A stretch of 64,000 nt of DNA from Arenimonas sp. (GCA_019459145.1 JAIBEK010000031.1:87750-151749), one strand, 5' to 3'; shown: positions 9,264 through 19,379, numbered from the stretch's first letter. Notes: generated by a model not told the origin, from the letters alone. Translations and numbers: made by a program.

Positions 9264-10643
9264 ATGACGCTGTTCGACAGCATCCGCAGGGACAATGATC
9301 GCAACCCCGGCGGGCTCAAGGGCCTGTCGCGCTGGCTGCGGCACCAGTTGCCGACCGGTCTTTTCGCCCGTTCGCTGCTGATCATCATCCTGCCCATGCT
9401 GATCCTCCAGACGGTTCTGGCCGCCGTCTTCATGGAGCGCCACTGGCAGATGGTCACGGAGCGCATGTCCAGCGCCGTCACACGCGACATCGCCGCCATC
9501 ATCGCCCTGATCGAGGCCTATCCGGCGGAGGCGGATTTCAAGAATGTAGTGCGCATCGCCCGCGACAAGCTGAACATGACCGTATCGATGGAGGCGGGCG
9601 GCCAACTGCCGGCGACGCGGCCAAAGCCGTTCTTCTCGATCCTCGACCAGATCCTCTCCGACCAAATCGAGAACCAGATCGCCCGCCCCTTCTGGATCGA
9701 CACCGTCGGCGATTCCCGCCTGGTCGAAATCCGCATCGCGCTCGACCAGGGCATTCTTCGCATCTTCGCCCGCCGCAACTCGGCCTATGCGTCCAACACC
9801 CACATCTTCCTCCTGTGGATGGTCGGCACCTCGCTGGTGCTGATCGTCATCTCCACGCTCTTCCTGCGCGGCCAGATCCGCCCGATCCTGTCGCTCGCCA
9901 AGGCGGCGGAGAGCTTCGGCAAGGGCCAGAGGCCACCGGAGAATTTCAGTCCCCGAGGCGCTGACGAGGTGCGGCGTGCCGGCCTGGCCTTCATCCTGAT
10001 GCGTGAGCGCATCGAGCGGCAGATGGAACAGCGCACCGCCATGCTGACCGGCGTCAGCCACGACCTGCGCACCATCCTCACCCGCTTCAAGCTGCAACTG
10101 GCACTTGCCGGCGACAATCCCGACCTCCAGGGCCTCAACCAGGACGTCGACGACATGCAGACCATGCTCGAGGGCTACATGGCCTTTGCCCGCGGCGAAG
10201 CGGAAGAGGATGTCGGCAAACTCAGGCTGGGAGAGATGTTCGACAAGCTCAAGGCGGACTTCGAACTGCATGGCAAGGTGCTGTCGTATCGCATCGAAGG
10301 GGACGAGGAGGTCGCGGTACGGCCCACCGCCTTCACGCGGCTGGTCACCAACCTCGCCTCCAACAGCCGCCGCTACGCCAACCGCGTCGAGATCGAGGCG
10401 AAGCACAGCGCGAAATGGCTGACGATCGTGATCGATGACGACGGTCCCGGCATCCCGGCCGATTATCGCGACGAGGTGTTCAAGCCGTTTTTCCGACTGG
10501 ACGAGGCGCGCAATCTGGACGCCTCCGGCACCGGGCTCGGCCTTGCGATCGCCCGCGACATCGCCCGCAGCCATGGCGGCAACGTGACGCTGAGCGACAG
10601 CCCGCTCGGCGGCCTGCGCGCGACGATCCGCGTCCCGGCCTGA
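9264..10643 (+). CDS. Sensor histidine kinase, EnvZ-like
   Basis: A 459-residue inner-membrane kinase. Two membrane helices (about residues 34-55 and 180-201) enclose a periplasmic domain of about 125 residues. A HAMP linker (about 203-255) leads to the H-box GVSHDLRTILTRFKLQLAL with H266 as phosphoacceptor. The ATP-binding domain has the N-box (LVTNLASNSRRYA), G1 (IDDDGPGIP), the F-box (FKPFFRLDEARN) and G2 (GTGLGLAIA). It is the last gene of petP-petR-kinase and should phosphorylate PetR. The signal sensed cannot be read from the sequence. Confidence 0.92.
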   Translation: MTLFDSIRRDNDRNPGGLKGLSRWLRHQLPTGLFARSLLIIILPMLILQTVLAAVFMERHWQMVTERMSSAVTRDIAAIIALIEAYPAEADFKNVVRIARDKLNMTVSMEAGGQLPATRPKPFFSILDQILSDQIENQIARPFWIDTVGDSRLVEIRIALDQGILRIFARRNSAYASNTHIFLLWMVGTSLVLIVISTLFLRGQIRPILSLAKAAESFGKGQRPPENFSPRGADEVRRAGLAFILMRERIERQMEQRTAMLTGVSHDLRTILTRFKLQLALAGDNPDLQGLNQDVDDMQTMLEGYMAFARGEAEEDVGKLRLGEMFDKLKADFELHGKVLSYRIEGDEEVAVRPTAFTRLVTNLASNSRRYANRVEIEAKHSAKWLTIVIDDDGPGIPADYRDEVFKPFFRLDEARNLDASGTGLGLAIARDIARSHGGNVTLSDSPLGGLRATIRVPA

Positions 10644-10712
10644 GCGATTAAAGCTTTATATTGAAAACACCCTGCAACGCGACGCCGCGCTCATCGAGGA
10701 CGCGGTCGGCGA

Positions 10713-11072
10713 TCACATCATCTTCATGCCGTTCGGCACTGGCCGCTCGACCGCAGCCAGCACGATCGCGCCATTCTCGTCGGCAAAGCCGAGGGTCAGG
10801 ACTTCGGAGCGGAACGGGCCGATCTGGCGCGGCGGGAAATTGACCACGCCGAGCACCTGCCGGCCGACCAGGCTCTCCGGCGTATAGTGCACGGTAATCT
10901 GTGCCGACGACTTCATGATGCCGATCTCGGGCCCGAAGTCGATCCTGATCTTGAATGCCGGTTTGCGCGCTTCCGGGAAGGGCTCGGCCTCGATGATGGT
11001 GCCGACGCGAATATCCACCTTGTCGAAATCGGCATAGCTGATCTCGGGCTGAACCGTAGGCGCCTCGCTCAT
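10713..11072 (-). CDS. csaA: CsaA-like tRNA-binding OB-fold protein
   Basis: A 119-residue single EMAP/Trbp111-type OB domain. Diagnostic stretches are [30 protein letters not shown] and [23 protein letters not shown]. CsaA of Bacillus has been linked to protein secretion and chaperoning; related proteins bind tRNA. Its start overlaps the proC stop by 4 bases, so it is the last member of ybjN-proC-csaA and probably translationally coupled. It converges on the sensor kinase gene with a 69-base gap in which no clear terminator is seen. Confidence 0.85.
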   Translation of the reverse strand: MSEAPTVQPEISYADFDKVDIRVGTIIEAEPFPEARKPAFKIRIDFGPEIGIMKSSAQITVHYTPESLVGRQVLGVVNFPPRQIGPFRSEVLTLGFADENGAIVLAAVERPVPNGMKMM

Positions 11073-11887
11073 CCTGCCAGTTCCCCGGCCCGCTTGCGCG
11101 CCGCCTCGATCGCCTTGTCGAACAGGGGCTGCATTCCGTCCTCGGCCATCAGCAGGGCAAGGGCCGCCGCCGTCGTGCCGCCCGGAGAGGTCACGTTCTG
11201 CCGCAATTTCGCGGCGGCGTCGGGGGACTGGTGAAGCAGTTCACCAGCCCCCGCGACCGTTTCCCGTGCAAGCCGCATGGCCAGGTCCGCCTGCAGGCCG
11301 GCCTTGCGGCCCGCCTCGGCCATGCACTCGACGAGATAAAACACATAGGCCGGGCCGCTGCCCGACACGGCCGTCACCGCATCGATCTGCTCTTCGCTGT
11401 CGAGCCATTCGACCGGACCCGACACCTTGAGCAGGCGGTGAACCATGTCGCGCTGCTCGGCGCTGACGGCATTGTTGGCGAAAGCACCGGTCACGCCGCG
11501 ACCGATCATCGCCGGCGTGTTCGGCATGGCGCGCACCATGGCAGCGGCGCCGAGAAGATCTTCCATGAAGGCAAGCGTCTTGCCGGCGGCGACCGAGACC
11601 ACGACGGTCTGCTCACCGACGAGCGACTTGAGGCCGGGAAGCACCGCTTCCATCACCTGCGGCTTGAGCGCGAGGAAAAGGATATCGGCCGAAAGCCCGG
11701 CCGGCGCCTGACTGGTATAGCGCGCGCCGGCATCGGCGATCTGCTTCAGCATGACGTCCGACGGACCGGGATCGATCACCGTGACGGACGAACCCGGCAC
11801 GCCGCTCTTCAGCCAGCCGGACAGCATGGCGCCGCCCATGTTGCCGGCGCCCACCAGCACCACCTGCCCCATCGTCGAATAGCTCAT
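11069..11887 (-). CDS. proC: Pyrroline-5-carboxylate reductase
   Basis: A 272-residue enzyme for the last step of proline synthesis (NADPH-dependent reduction of pyrroline-5-carboxylate). The Rossmann motif [16 protein letters not shown] opens the protein; the central [15 protein letters not shown] and the C-terminal signature from [14 protein letters not shown] to the NVTSPGGTT segment identify ProC. The frame is open far upstream, through the ybjN-like gene, but the family N-terminus and the 2-base gap after the YbjN stop fix the start. Confidence 0.95.
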   Translation of the reverse strand: MSYSTMGQVVLVGAGNMGGAMLSGWLKSGVPGSSVTVIDPGPSDVMLKQIADAGARYTSQAPAGLSADILFLALKPQVMEAVLPGLKSLVGEQTVVVSVAAGKTLAFMEDLLGAAAMVRAMPNTPAMIGRGVTGAFANNAVSAEQRDMVHRLLKVSGPVEWLDSEEQIDAVTAVSGSGPAYVFYLVECMAEAGRKAGLQADLAMRLARETVAGAGELLHQSPDAAAKLRQNVTSPGGTTAAALALLMAEDGMQPLFDKAIEAARKRAGELAG

Positions 11888-11889
11888 GC

Positions 11890-12390
11890 TCAGGCTTCCC
11901 CGGCCGTTTCGAAAAGAACCGCATCCATGGCGCTCTTGGCGTCCATGCCCGACCAGACCACGAACTGGAAGGCCTGGAAATAGGCTTCGCAGGCATCGAC
12001 CGCGCTCGACAAGAGGACTTCCACCTGACGATTGGTCGGCTCGGCACCGCCGGCGAGCAGCAGCGACTGGCGGAAGATCACCACATCCTCGTGCCGCCAC
12101 AGGTCGAAGTGCCCCATCAGGACCTGGCCGTTGACATGCGAGAGCAGCCTGATCACCTCGTTGACGCGGGCATCCGGGATCTTCAGGTCGAAGGCGACCG
12201 CCAGATGCAGCGCCTCGAACTCCTCCATCCAGGAGAACGACACCTGATAGTCGGCCCACCGGCCCGCGACGGTCATGGCAAGCTCGTCCTCGCCCGAGCG
12301 CTCGAACGACCAATCATTGTTGGAGGCGACGAACTCGATCATGTCGACCGGGTTGGACTGTCGTTCGAAATCAAATTCCATGAGGCTCAT
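11890..12390 (-). CDS. YbjN-domain protein
   Basis: A 166-residue acidic cytoplasmic protein of the YbjN (type III secretion chaperone-like fold) family. It begins MSLMEFDFERQSNPVDMIE and contains the conserved core LKIPDARVNEVIRLLSHVNGQVLMGHFDLW and VVWSGMDAKSAMDAV. E. coli YbjN affects motility and stress tolerance when overproduced; the biochemical role is unknown. ATG 12390 has AAGGTG upstream; 27 codons of open frame before it are rejected. It is the first gene of the ybjN-proC-csaA operon. Confidence 0.88.
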   Translation of the reverse strand: MSLMEFDFERQSNPVDMIEFVASNNDWSFERSGEDELAMTVAGRWADYQVSFSWMEEFEALHLAVAFDLKIPDARVNEVIRLLSHVNGQVLMGHFDLWRHEDVVIFRQSLLLAGGAEPTNRQVEVLLSSAVDACEAYFQAFQFVVWSGMDAKSAMDAVLFETAGEA

Positions 12391-12695
12391 GCGGCACCTT
12401 CTTGACCGGAGTGAATGCGATATTCGAGTGAAAACACCGAAGGACACAAACGACTGAACCGGAAACAACACTTAAAACGATTCCGACTGAACCACAGGAT
12501 AAAACGCCCACCCTGTCCGAAACTTGCGAAGGTCCGTCTCGAATCATCATTTAAAATCAGTGTATAATGGCCAAGACCAAGTACCAGCCCCCGGTCGGCC
12601 TTTTGCCCGACGGGTCTGTGGACAGCACTTGCGGCACAACCTGTGCAGTCCCCGATAAACGACTCTGCCCATTGGCTTTTTTCGTGCCGCGAGCA

Positions 12696-12704
12696 TGTGG
12701 ATAA
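12696..12704 (-). promoter_or_regulatory. Perfect match to the consensus DnaA box
   Basis: TGTGGATAA on the plus strand (TTATCCACA on the minus strand) is an exact match to the bacterial DnaA box. A weaker relative (TGTGGACAG) lies at 12617-12625. A single 9-mer can occur by chance; nothing else marks an origin. Confidence 0.35.
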
Positions 12705-12760
12705 ATAACCTGTATGAACCGCCATTCGGGCCGGTTGGCGAGGTTGGGCGTCAAATTACA

Positions 12761-12793
12761 AAGGCCCGCCGCGGAAATACCGGGGCGGGCCTT
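12761..12793 (-). terminator. Probable ubiK terminator hairpin
   Basis: A perfect 10-bp inverted repeat (AAGGCCCGCC and GGCGGGCCTT) with a 13-base loop lies 65 bases downstream of ubiK, followed on the minus strand by a short, interrupted T-rich run. Confidence 0.6.
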
Positions 12794-12858
12794 GAAATTC
12801 CGGCAGTTTTCGTGCCGCGAACAAATCACTGGGGCGATTTGGCCCGCTTTTCCGAGAC

Positions 12859-13119
12859 TTACTTGCCGTCTGCGGCCAGCTTGGCCTCGAGCGCCTCGAT
12901 GCGCTTCAACAAGACGTCGTTTTCGTCGCGTGCCTTGATCGCCATTTCGCGGACGACCTCGAACTCCTCGCGCTTGACGACATCCATGCCGTTCAGCCAG
13001 CGCTCGGCCTGCGCATGAAAGGCGGTTTCCATTTCCTTGCGCACGCCCTGGGCGGCGCCTGCGGCATCGGTCATAAGCTTGGCGAAATCGTCCATAATAC
13101 GGTTCGGGCCCGTCGACAT
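12859..13119 (-). CDS. ubiK: Ubiquinone biosynthesis accessory factor UbiK (BMFP family)
   Basis: An 86-residue protein: amphipathic N-terminus (MSTGPNRIMDDFAKLMTDAAGAAQG) followed by a long helix ending in a coiled coil (KARDENDVLLKRIEALEAKLA). This is the BMFP/DUF526 pattern; E. coli UbiK helps assemble the aerobic ubiquinone synthesis complex and is membrane-associated. ATG 13119 has GAGGAG 8 bases upstream; the open frame extends 22 codons further. It is divergent from lgt across 190 bases. Confidence 0.88.
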   Translation of the reverse strand: MSTGPNRIMDDFAKLMTDAAGAAQGVRKEMETAFHAQAERWLNGMDVVKREEFEVVREMAIKARDENDVLLKRIEALEAKLAADGK

Positions 13120-13309
13120 GGCAGTGGCTCCTCTTGCGTTCGATCCCCGGACGGTGTCCTCGGTAACGACAGTTGAGGTAGGCATTCATCCGGGCCGTTG
13201 CAAGCAAATTTCGTGCTCGCTTCCGCGTGAGAAGGCCGCATGCGCGATTCCATCTTGACCGTGTCAGATGGGAACGCCATTTTCCGGCAACATTGGAGAA
13301 AGAGCACCC

Positions 13310-14155
13310 TTGTCCTCAGCCGCCGCATTTCTGTCCATCCTCACCTTTCCGGCAATCGATCCGGTAGCCTTCTCCCTCGGGCCCCTGGCGATCCACTGGT
13401 ACGGTCTCGCCTATGTCGCCGGCATCATGCTGGGATGGCTGGTGGCGCGCGGCATGCTGCGCAATCCGAAGCTCTGGCCGAACGACACCCCGCCCTGCAC
13501 GGCCTCCCATCTCGACGACTTCCTCGTCTGGGTGGCGCTTGGCATCGTGCTCGGCGGACGCATCGGCTACATCCTGTTCTACGACTTCGCCGCCATCCTC
13601 GCCGACCCGATCCGGGCGATCCAGATCTGGAATGGCGGCATGTCCTTCCACGGCGGCTTCCTCGGCGCAACGCTGGCCATGGTCTTCTTCGCCCGGCGCC
13701 ATGCCATCCCGCTGTGGAGCCTGTTCGACATCGTCGCCAGCGTCGCCCCGCTCGGCCTTCTGTTCGGCCGCATCGCCAACTTCATCAACGGCGAACTCTG
13801 GGGACGGCCCTCGGACGTGCCCTGGGCCATGGCCTTCCCGACCGGCGGCCCCTTTCCGCGTCATCCCAGCCAGCTCTACGAAGCCCTGCTCGAGGGACTG
13901 CTGATCTTCGTCGTGCTCCAGGTCGTCGGGCGCCTGCTGCGCGGCTTCCGTTCGCCCGGCCTGATCACCGGCCTTTTCGTCATTCTCTATGCCTTGTCGC
14001 GCATCACCGTCGAGTTCTTCCGCGAGCCCGATCCGCAACTCGGCTATCTTTTTGGTGGCTGGCTGACCATGGGCATGCTCTTGTCGCTGCCCATGCTTGC
14101 GGTCGGCATGTGGGCGCTGCTGAGGGCGCGCCGCAGTGCCGGTCCGCGGCCATGA
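13310..14155 (+). CDS. lgt: Prolipoprotein diacylglyceryl transferase
   Basis: A 281-residue inner-membrane enzyme that adds diacylglycerol from phosphatidylglycerol to the lipobox cysteine of prolipoproteins. Seven hydrophobic helices are visible. The essential HGGFLG motif and the signature [13 protein letters not shown] are intact, as is the late [24 protein letters not shown] segment. TTG 13310 is chosen as start: GGAGAAA lies about 8 bases before it and it gives the rhizobial N-terminus SSAAAFLS, whereas ATG 13268 has no ribosome binding site. It leads the run lgt-midA-pgeF-M24. Confidence 0.93.
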   Translation: MSSAAAFLSILTFPAIDPVAFSLGPLAIHWYGLAYVAGIMLGWLVARGMLRNPKLWPNDTPPCTASHLDDFLVWVALGIVLGGRIGYILFYDFAAILADPIRAIQIWNGGMSFHGGFLGATLAMVFFARRHAIPLWSLFDIVASVAPLGLLFGRIANFINGELWGRPSDVPWAMAFPTGGPFPRHPSQLYEALLEGLLIFVVLQVVGRLLRGFRSPGLITGLFVILYALSRITVEFFREPDPQLGYLFGGWLTMGMLLSLPMLAVGMWALLRARRSAGPRP

Positions 14156-14176
14156 TGCGAAAGTGAGGCGCCCCGC

Positions 14177-15277
14177 ATGACCACTGCCCTCGCCGAGAAA
14201 ATCAAGTCGCTGATCCTGGCCGGTGGCCCGATGAGCGTCACCGACTATTTCGCGCTCTGCCTGGCCGACCCCGAGCATGGCTATTACAAGACCCGCAATC
14301 CCTTCGGCCGGGCCGGCGACTTCGTCACCGCGCCCGAAATCAGCCAGTTGTTCGGCGAAATGGTCGGCATTTTCCTCGTCGTCGCCTGGCAGCGCCATGG
14401 CGAACCGCTCGATGCGCGGATCGTCGAGATCGGTCCCGGACGCGGCACGATGATGGCCGACATGCTGCGGGTGATCGCACGGCTTTCGCCGCGCCTCTAT
14501 GAGACGGCCAGCATCCACCTCGTCGAGACGAGCCCTGCCCTGCAGGACGTGCAGCGTCAGACGCTGTCCGCGCATCAAGACCGCATCGCCTGGCACAACA
14601 GTTTCGACGAAGTGCCGGACGGCTTCACCCTGATCGCCGCCAACGAATTGTTCGACGCCATTCCGATCCGCCAGTTCGTCAAGACGCCGACGGGCTTTCG
14701 CGAGCGCATGGTCGGGCTGGATGCAGACGGCGAGCTCTGCTTTGCCGCGGGCGTCGCCACGCTCGACCCCGCCCTTCTGCCGCCGCGCCAGATCGCACCG
14801 CCCGACGGCGAGATCCTCGAGATCGCCCCCGCCCGCCAGGCAGTCATGACGACGCTCTGCGATCGCCTGCTGAAATGCCACGGCACGGCGCTGGTGATCG
14901 ACTACGGACACATGGTCAGCGCCTTCGGCGACACGCTCCAGGCGGTCCTCGCCCACCAGTATGACCCACCGCTCGCCCACCCCGGCATGGCGGACCTGAC
15001 CAGCCACGTCGACTTCGAAAATCTCGCCCGCACCGCACTTGCCGCAGGCGTTCACGTCAACGGCTGCATGTATCAGGGCGACTTCCTGATCGGCCTCGGT
15101 ATCCAGGACCGCGCGGCCTCGCTCGGGCGCGGCAAGGACGAAAAGACCCAGGGCGAAATCGTCAAGGCGGTCGAGCGTCTGGCCGGTGCCGGCGAGGGTC
15201 GCATGGGCGAGCTTTTCAAGGTCTTGGCGATCTCCAGCCCGGCCGTGGCGCTGCCGCCGTTCAAGGGAGCCAATTGA
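14177..15277 (+). CDS. MidA/NDUFAF7-type SAM-dependent methyltransferase
   Basis: A 366-residue cytoplasmic protein of the PF02636 family. Residues about 18-60 hold the conserved SVTDYFALCLADPEHGYY and GRAGDFVTAPEISQLFGE segments; SAM motif I is VEIGPGRGTMMAD. Then follow HLVETSPALQ and ANELFDAIPIRQF. The mitochondrial relative NDUFAF7 methylates an arginine of complex I subunit NDUFS2, so a role in complex I assembly is plausible here but unproven. It starts 21 bases after lgt. Confidence 0.88.
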   Translation: MTTALAEKIKSLILAGGPMSVTDYFALCLADPEHGYYKTRNPFGRAGDFVTAPEISQLFGEMVGIFLVVAWQRHGEPLDARIVEIGPGRGTMMADMLRVIARLSPRLYETASIHLVETSPALQDVQRQTLSAHQDRIAWHNSFDEVPDGFTLIAANELFDAIPIRQFVKTPTGFRERMVGLDADGELCFAAGVATLDPALLPPRQIAPPDGEILEIAPARQAVMTTLCDRLLKCHGTALVIDYGHMVSAFGDTLQAVLAHQYDPPLAHPGMADLTSHVDFENLARTALAAGVHVNGCMYQGDFLIGLGIQDRAASLGRGKDEKTQGEIVKAVERLAGAGEGRMGELFKVLAISSPAVALPPFKGAN

Positions 15278-15402
15278 CAGCGGCGGGAGCGATAAGCCAA
15301 CATCGCGCCGACTGAAACTGCGGCAAGATCCTTGTTTCCCTAATGTTTTCAGGGGCGACGCGGTCGAATCGATCGCCCCGCCCGTCGCTACGGAGGCTGC
15401 CC

Positions 15403-16197
15403 ATGCAGGACCACCCTCTACCCGAACCGCTCACCAGTCCGCTTCTCGCCGATGCCGAGGACAAAGGCATCCGCCATGGATTCTTCAGCCGCAGGGGCGG
15501 CGTTTCTGAAGGCATCTATCGGGGCCTGAATGTCGGCATCGGCTCGAAAGACGAACGGGAAAAGGTCCATGAGAACCGCCGCCGCGTCAGCGGCTGGTTC
15601 GGCCTTTCGCCGGAACGGCTGGCGACCGTGCACCAGGTCCACTCGCCCGACGTCGTCGTGGTCGATCGCACCCATGACGGCAACCGGCCGACGGCCGACG
15701 CCCTCGTCACGGCGTCGCCCGGCGTCATCCTCGGCGTGCTCTCCGCCGATTGCGGCCCCGTGCTGTTTGCCGACGCCGACGCCGGCATCATCGGTGCCGC
15801 CCATGCCGGCTGGAAGGGCGCGCTCGGCGGCGTGCTGGAAAACACCATCCTCGCCATGCAGTCGCTCGGCGCGCGCCGCGAGGCGATCACCGCCTGCCTC
15901 GGCCCGTCGATCAGCGGCGCCAATTACGAGGTCGGACCGGAATTCGTCGACCGCTTCATCGCCGTGAACCCGGACTTCGACCGCTTTTTCAGCCCTTCGG
16001 AGAAGCCCGGCCATGCCATGTTCGACCTGCAGGGCCTTACGGTAAAGCGGCTGACCGACGCGGGGGTTCGGGCCGAGAGCCTTGGCATCTGCACCTATGC
16101 CGACCCCGACGCCTTCTTTTCCTATCGCCGCACCACCCATGCCGGCGAGCCGGACTACGGACGACAGATTTCCGCGATCGCCATAAGGGAGGACTGA
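15403..16197 (+). CDS. pgeF: Peptidoglycan editing factor PgeF (multicopper oxidase-like fold)
   Basis: A 264-residue protein of the YfiH/DUF152 family. The active-site residues are visible: histidine in TVHQVHSPDV, cysteine in LSADCGPVLF and histidine in AAHAGWKGALGG. Members were once called laccase-like; E. coli PgeF prevents mis-incorporation of serine in peptidoglycan precursors, and other members act on purine nucleosides. ATG 15403 has CGGAGG just upstream. One base separates it from the M24 gene, so the two are probably cotranscribed. Confidence 0.92.
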   Translation: MQDHPLPEPLTSPLLADAEDKGIRHGFFSRRGGVSEGIYRGLNVGIGSKDEREKVHENRRRVSGWFGLSPERLATVHQVHSPDVVVVDRTHDGNRPTADALVTASPGVILGVLSADCGPVLFADADAGIIGAAHAGWKGALGGVLENTILAMQSLGARREAITACLGPSISGANYEVGPEFVDRFIAVNPDFDRFFSPSEKPGHAMFDLQGLTVKRLTDAGVRAESLGICTYADPDAFFSYRRTTHAGEPDYGRQISAIAIRED

Positions 16198-16198
16198 C

Positions 16199-17350
16199 AT
16201 GGCCCTGCATTTCGACGCGAACGAATACGCCGCAAGGCTGGAGCGGCTGACCGCGCGCATGGCCGAGCAGAAGCTCGACGCCATCCTGCTCTTCGCCCAG
16301 GAAAGCATGTACTGGCTGACCGGCTACGATACGTTTGGCTATTGCTTCTTCCAGACGCTGATCGTCAAGGCGGACGGCACGATGACGCTGTTGACCCGCT
16401 CGGCCGACCTGCGCCAGGCCAAGCTGACCTCCAATATCGAAAACATCGTCATCTGGGTCGACCGGGTGAATGCCGATCCGACCATGGACCTGCGCAACCT
16501 CTTGAGCGAGATGGACCTGCTCGGCGCGCGGATCGGCATCGAATACGACACTCATGGCATGACCGGCCGCGTCGCCCGCCTTCTCGACAACCAGTTGACC
16601 AATTTTTGCGAGATCGTCGAGGCAAGCTATCTCGTCAGCGAACTGCGGCTGATCAAGAGCCCGGCGGAAATCGCCCATGTCGAGCGGGCGGCCGCCCTTG
16701 CCGACGACGCCCTCGATGCCGCCTTGCCCCTCGTCAGGGCCGGCGGCGACGAGGCCGCCATCCTCGCCGCCATGCAGGGTGCGATCCTGGCCGGCGGCGG
16801 CGACTACCCGGCCAACGAATTCATCATCGGCTCGGGCTCGGATGCGCTTCTGTGCCGCTACAAGTCCGGTCGCCGCCCCCTGTCGGACAAGGACCAACTG
16901 ACGCTGGAATGGGCCGGCGTCAGCGCGCACTACCATGCCGCCATGATGCGCACCATCGTCATCGGCGAGCCGAACGCACGCCAGCGCGAACTCTATGCGG
17001 CCTGCCACGAGACGATCAAGGCGATTGAGGCGGTCCTTCGACCCGGCTTCACCTTTGGCGACGTGTTCGAGACCCATGCCCGCATCATGGACGAGCGTGG
17101 GCTCGCCCGCCATCGGCTGAATGCCTGCGGCTACTCGCTCGGCGCCCGCTTCTCGCCGTCCTGGATGGAGCATCAGATGTTCCACACCGGCAACAGCCAG
17201 CCGATCCTGCCCGACATGTCGCTGTTCGTGCACATGATCATCATGGACAGCGAGCGCGAAACCGCGATGACGCTTGGCCACACCTATCTGACCACGGCGG
17301 AAGCGCCGCGAGCGCTCTCGCGCCATCCTCTCGACCTGCTCATGCGGTAG
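16199..17350 (+). CDS. M24 (pita-bread fold) protein lacking metal ligands, DoeA/creatinase-like
   Basis: A 383-residue two-domain protein: creatinase N-domain (about residues 10-150) and M24 C-domain (about 155-375). In metal-dependent aminopeptidases the C-domain carries two Asp, one His and two Glu ligands. Here the first position reads LEWAG (236-240, Glu instead of Asp), the second reads YHAAMM (245-250, Ala instead of Asp) and the GHGIG histidine is tyrosine in GYSLG (311-315). The SPSWME segment after it resembles ectoine hydrolase DoeA/EutD, which works without metal. So it is likely a C-N hydrolase acting on a small amide or amidine rather than an Xaa-Pro peptidase. It follows pgeF by one base. 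Substrate unknown. Confidence 0.8.
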   Translation: MALHFDANEYAARLERLTARMAEQKLDAILLFAQESMYWLTGYDTFGYCFFQTLIVKADGTMTLLTRSADLRQAKLTSNIENIVIWVDRVNADPTMDLRNLLSEMDLLGARIGIEYDTHGMTGRVARLLDNQLTNFCEIVEASYLVSELRLIKSPAEIAHVERAAALADDALDAALPLVRAGGDEAAILAAMQGAILAGGGDYPANEFIIGSGSDALLCRYKSGRRPLSDKDQLTLEWAGVSAHYHAAMMRTIVIGEPNARQRELYAACHETIKAIEAVLRPGFTFGDVFETHARIMDERGLARHRLNACGYSLGARFSPSWMEHQMFHTGNSQPILPDMSLFVHMIIMDSERETAMTLGHTYLTTAEAPRALSRHPLDLLMR

Positions 17351-17466
17351 CCGACGGCAACCCTGGGGCGATAATCCGTCCCTTTCGTGTGCGCTCTAAG
17401 GAATTGATAGGATTTTAAGGTTATCCTCATCAAATCCGACGGAGGTGCACGAGGACCGAAGCGACG

Positions 17467-18330
17467 ATGAAACTCTCCAGAACGGCCACGGCCGGCCTGA
17501 TCGCGGCAGTCGCGCTCACCGCCTGCAATACGCCCGATGCCCTGGTGCCGCCGATGGAAATCGGCGACGGCGGCCAGCCGGTCAGCGAGAGCGACATGGC
17601 GCTGGCTCAAGGTCAGCAGAATGCCTACGCCCAGCCGTCCTATGGACAGAGCGCCGAACAGGGCTACGCAACCCAACCGCAGAATTCGCTCGAGGCCCAG
17701 GCCGCGGCGCTCGCCGCCGGCCAGGGCAATCCATCCGCCTCCCCGCCGCTTTATGGTGGCCAGCAGAGCCTCGGCGACTATCCGGCGGCACCGCCACCCG
17801 GCGGACAGACGCTCGGCGCCCCCCCGTCCCAACTGCAGGCGCCGGTGCAGAGCGCGCAACCCGTCCAACAGCAGCAACCCGTCCAACAATCGCAGCCGGT
17901 CCAGCCGTCTCGGCCGGAGGCTCCCGCCCAGCCGCAGGTCGCGGCGCTTAGCCCGGCAGGCGCTGCCGGCACCATTCGCTTCCTGCCGATCATCGGCGCA
18001 CCCGTTCAGTCCGTCACGCCCCTGTCGCGCCAGCTCGGCGCCGAGGCGCGAGGCAACGGCCTGACCATCAAGAGCGCCGGCGACCCGGCAAGCGAGCATA
18101 TCCTGAAGGGCTATTTCTCCGCCTTCGGCGACGGCGGCACCGTGACCGTCGTCTATGTCTGGGACGTGCTGGACAGCGGCGGCAACCGCCTCCACCGCAT
18201 CCAGGGCGAGGAAAAGGTGCCCTCCGCCGCAACCGATCCATGGGCCGGCGTACCGGCCTCGCTGATGCAGCAGATCGGCACGAAAACCATCGCGCAGTAC
18301 AGTGCCTGGCGACAGGCGCGCGGCGGCTGA
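17467..18330 (+). CDS. Lipoprotein with Gln/Pro-rich linker
   Basis: A 287-residue envelope lipoprotein. The signal ends in the lipobox LTAC with the modified cysteine at residue 20. Residues about 60-160 are low-complexity, rich in Gln, Pro, Ala and Ser (runs such as [15 protein letters not shown]), and should form a flexible linker. A compact C-terminal domain (about 165-285) begins [15 protein letters not shown] and includes [22 protein letters not shown]. No enzymatic motif is seen. It is a substrate of Lgt, encoded 3.3 kb upstream. The function is not known. Confidence 0.8.
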   Translation: MKLSRTATAGLIAAVALTACNTPDALVPPMEIGDGGQPVSESDMALAQGQQNAYAQPSYGQSAEQGYATQPQNSLEAQAAALAAGQGNPSASPPLYGGQQSLGDYPAAPPPGGQTLGAPPSQLQAPVQSAQPVQQQQPVQQSQPVQPSRPEAPAQPQVAALSPAGAAGTIRFLPIIGAPVQSVTPLSRQLGAEARGNGLTIKSAGDPASEHILKGYFSAFGDGGTVTVVYVWDVLDSGGNRLHRIQGEEKVPSAATDPWAGVPASLMQQIGTKTIAQYSAWRQARGG

Positions 18331-18384
18331 TCAGCCACGGTTACAAAGTTTTCACGAAAAAGGTCTGCATTTCCGCCAAACCAC

Positions 18385-18412
18385 TTGCATTCGAGGGGAA
18401 GGGCGCTAAAAA
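18385..18412 (+). promoter_or_regulatory. Candidate prs promoter
   Basis: TTGCAT (18385-18390), a 16-base spacer and TAAAAA (18407-18412) lie 34 bases before the prs start. Assigned by eye. Confidence 0.45.
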
Positions 18413-18446
18413 GCGGCCAACTCAGCATGACAACAGGCGGACCAAC

Positions 18447-19379
<933 letters not shown>

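Larger units (their letters stand above)
12391..12858. other. Gap of 468 bases between ybjN and ubiK
   Basis: The longest gene-free stretch in the window and locally AT-rich (12430-12570 and 12690-12715). It should hold the promoter for ybjN. It also contains the ubiK terminator-like hairpin and one perfect consensus DnaA box. No protein-coding signal convinced me on either strand. Confidence 0.55.

Noticed and set aside
8433..10574. A 713-codon open frame antisense to the petP-petR-kinase operon
   Set aside because: It is antisense to clearly real, motif-complete genes. The composition (Asp/Gln/Arg/His-rich, no domain) is what high-GC codon bias produces on the opposite strand.
12391..12858. 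Possible replication origin
   Set aside because: One exact and one weak DnaA box are too few, and the hemE-type neighbourhood known for alphaproteobacterial origins is absent. Kept only as a low-interest finding.
16199..17350. Calling the M24 protein an Xaa-Pro aminopeptidase
   Set aside because: At least three of the five metal-ligand positions are replaced, so the usual automatic name is probably wrong.
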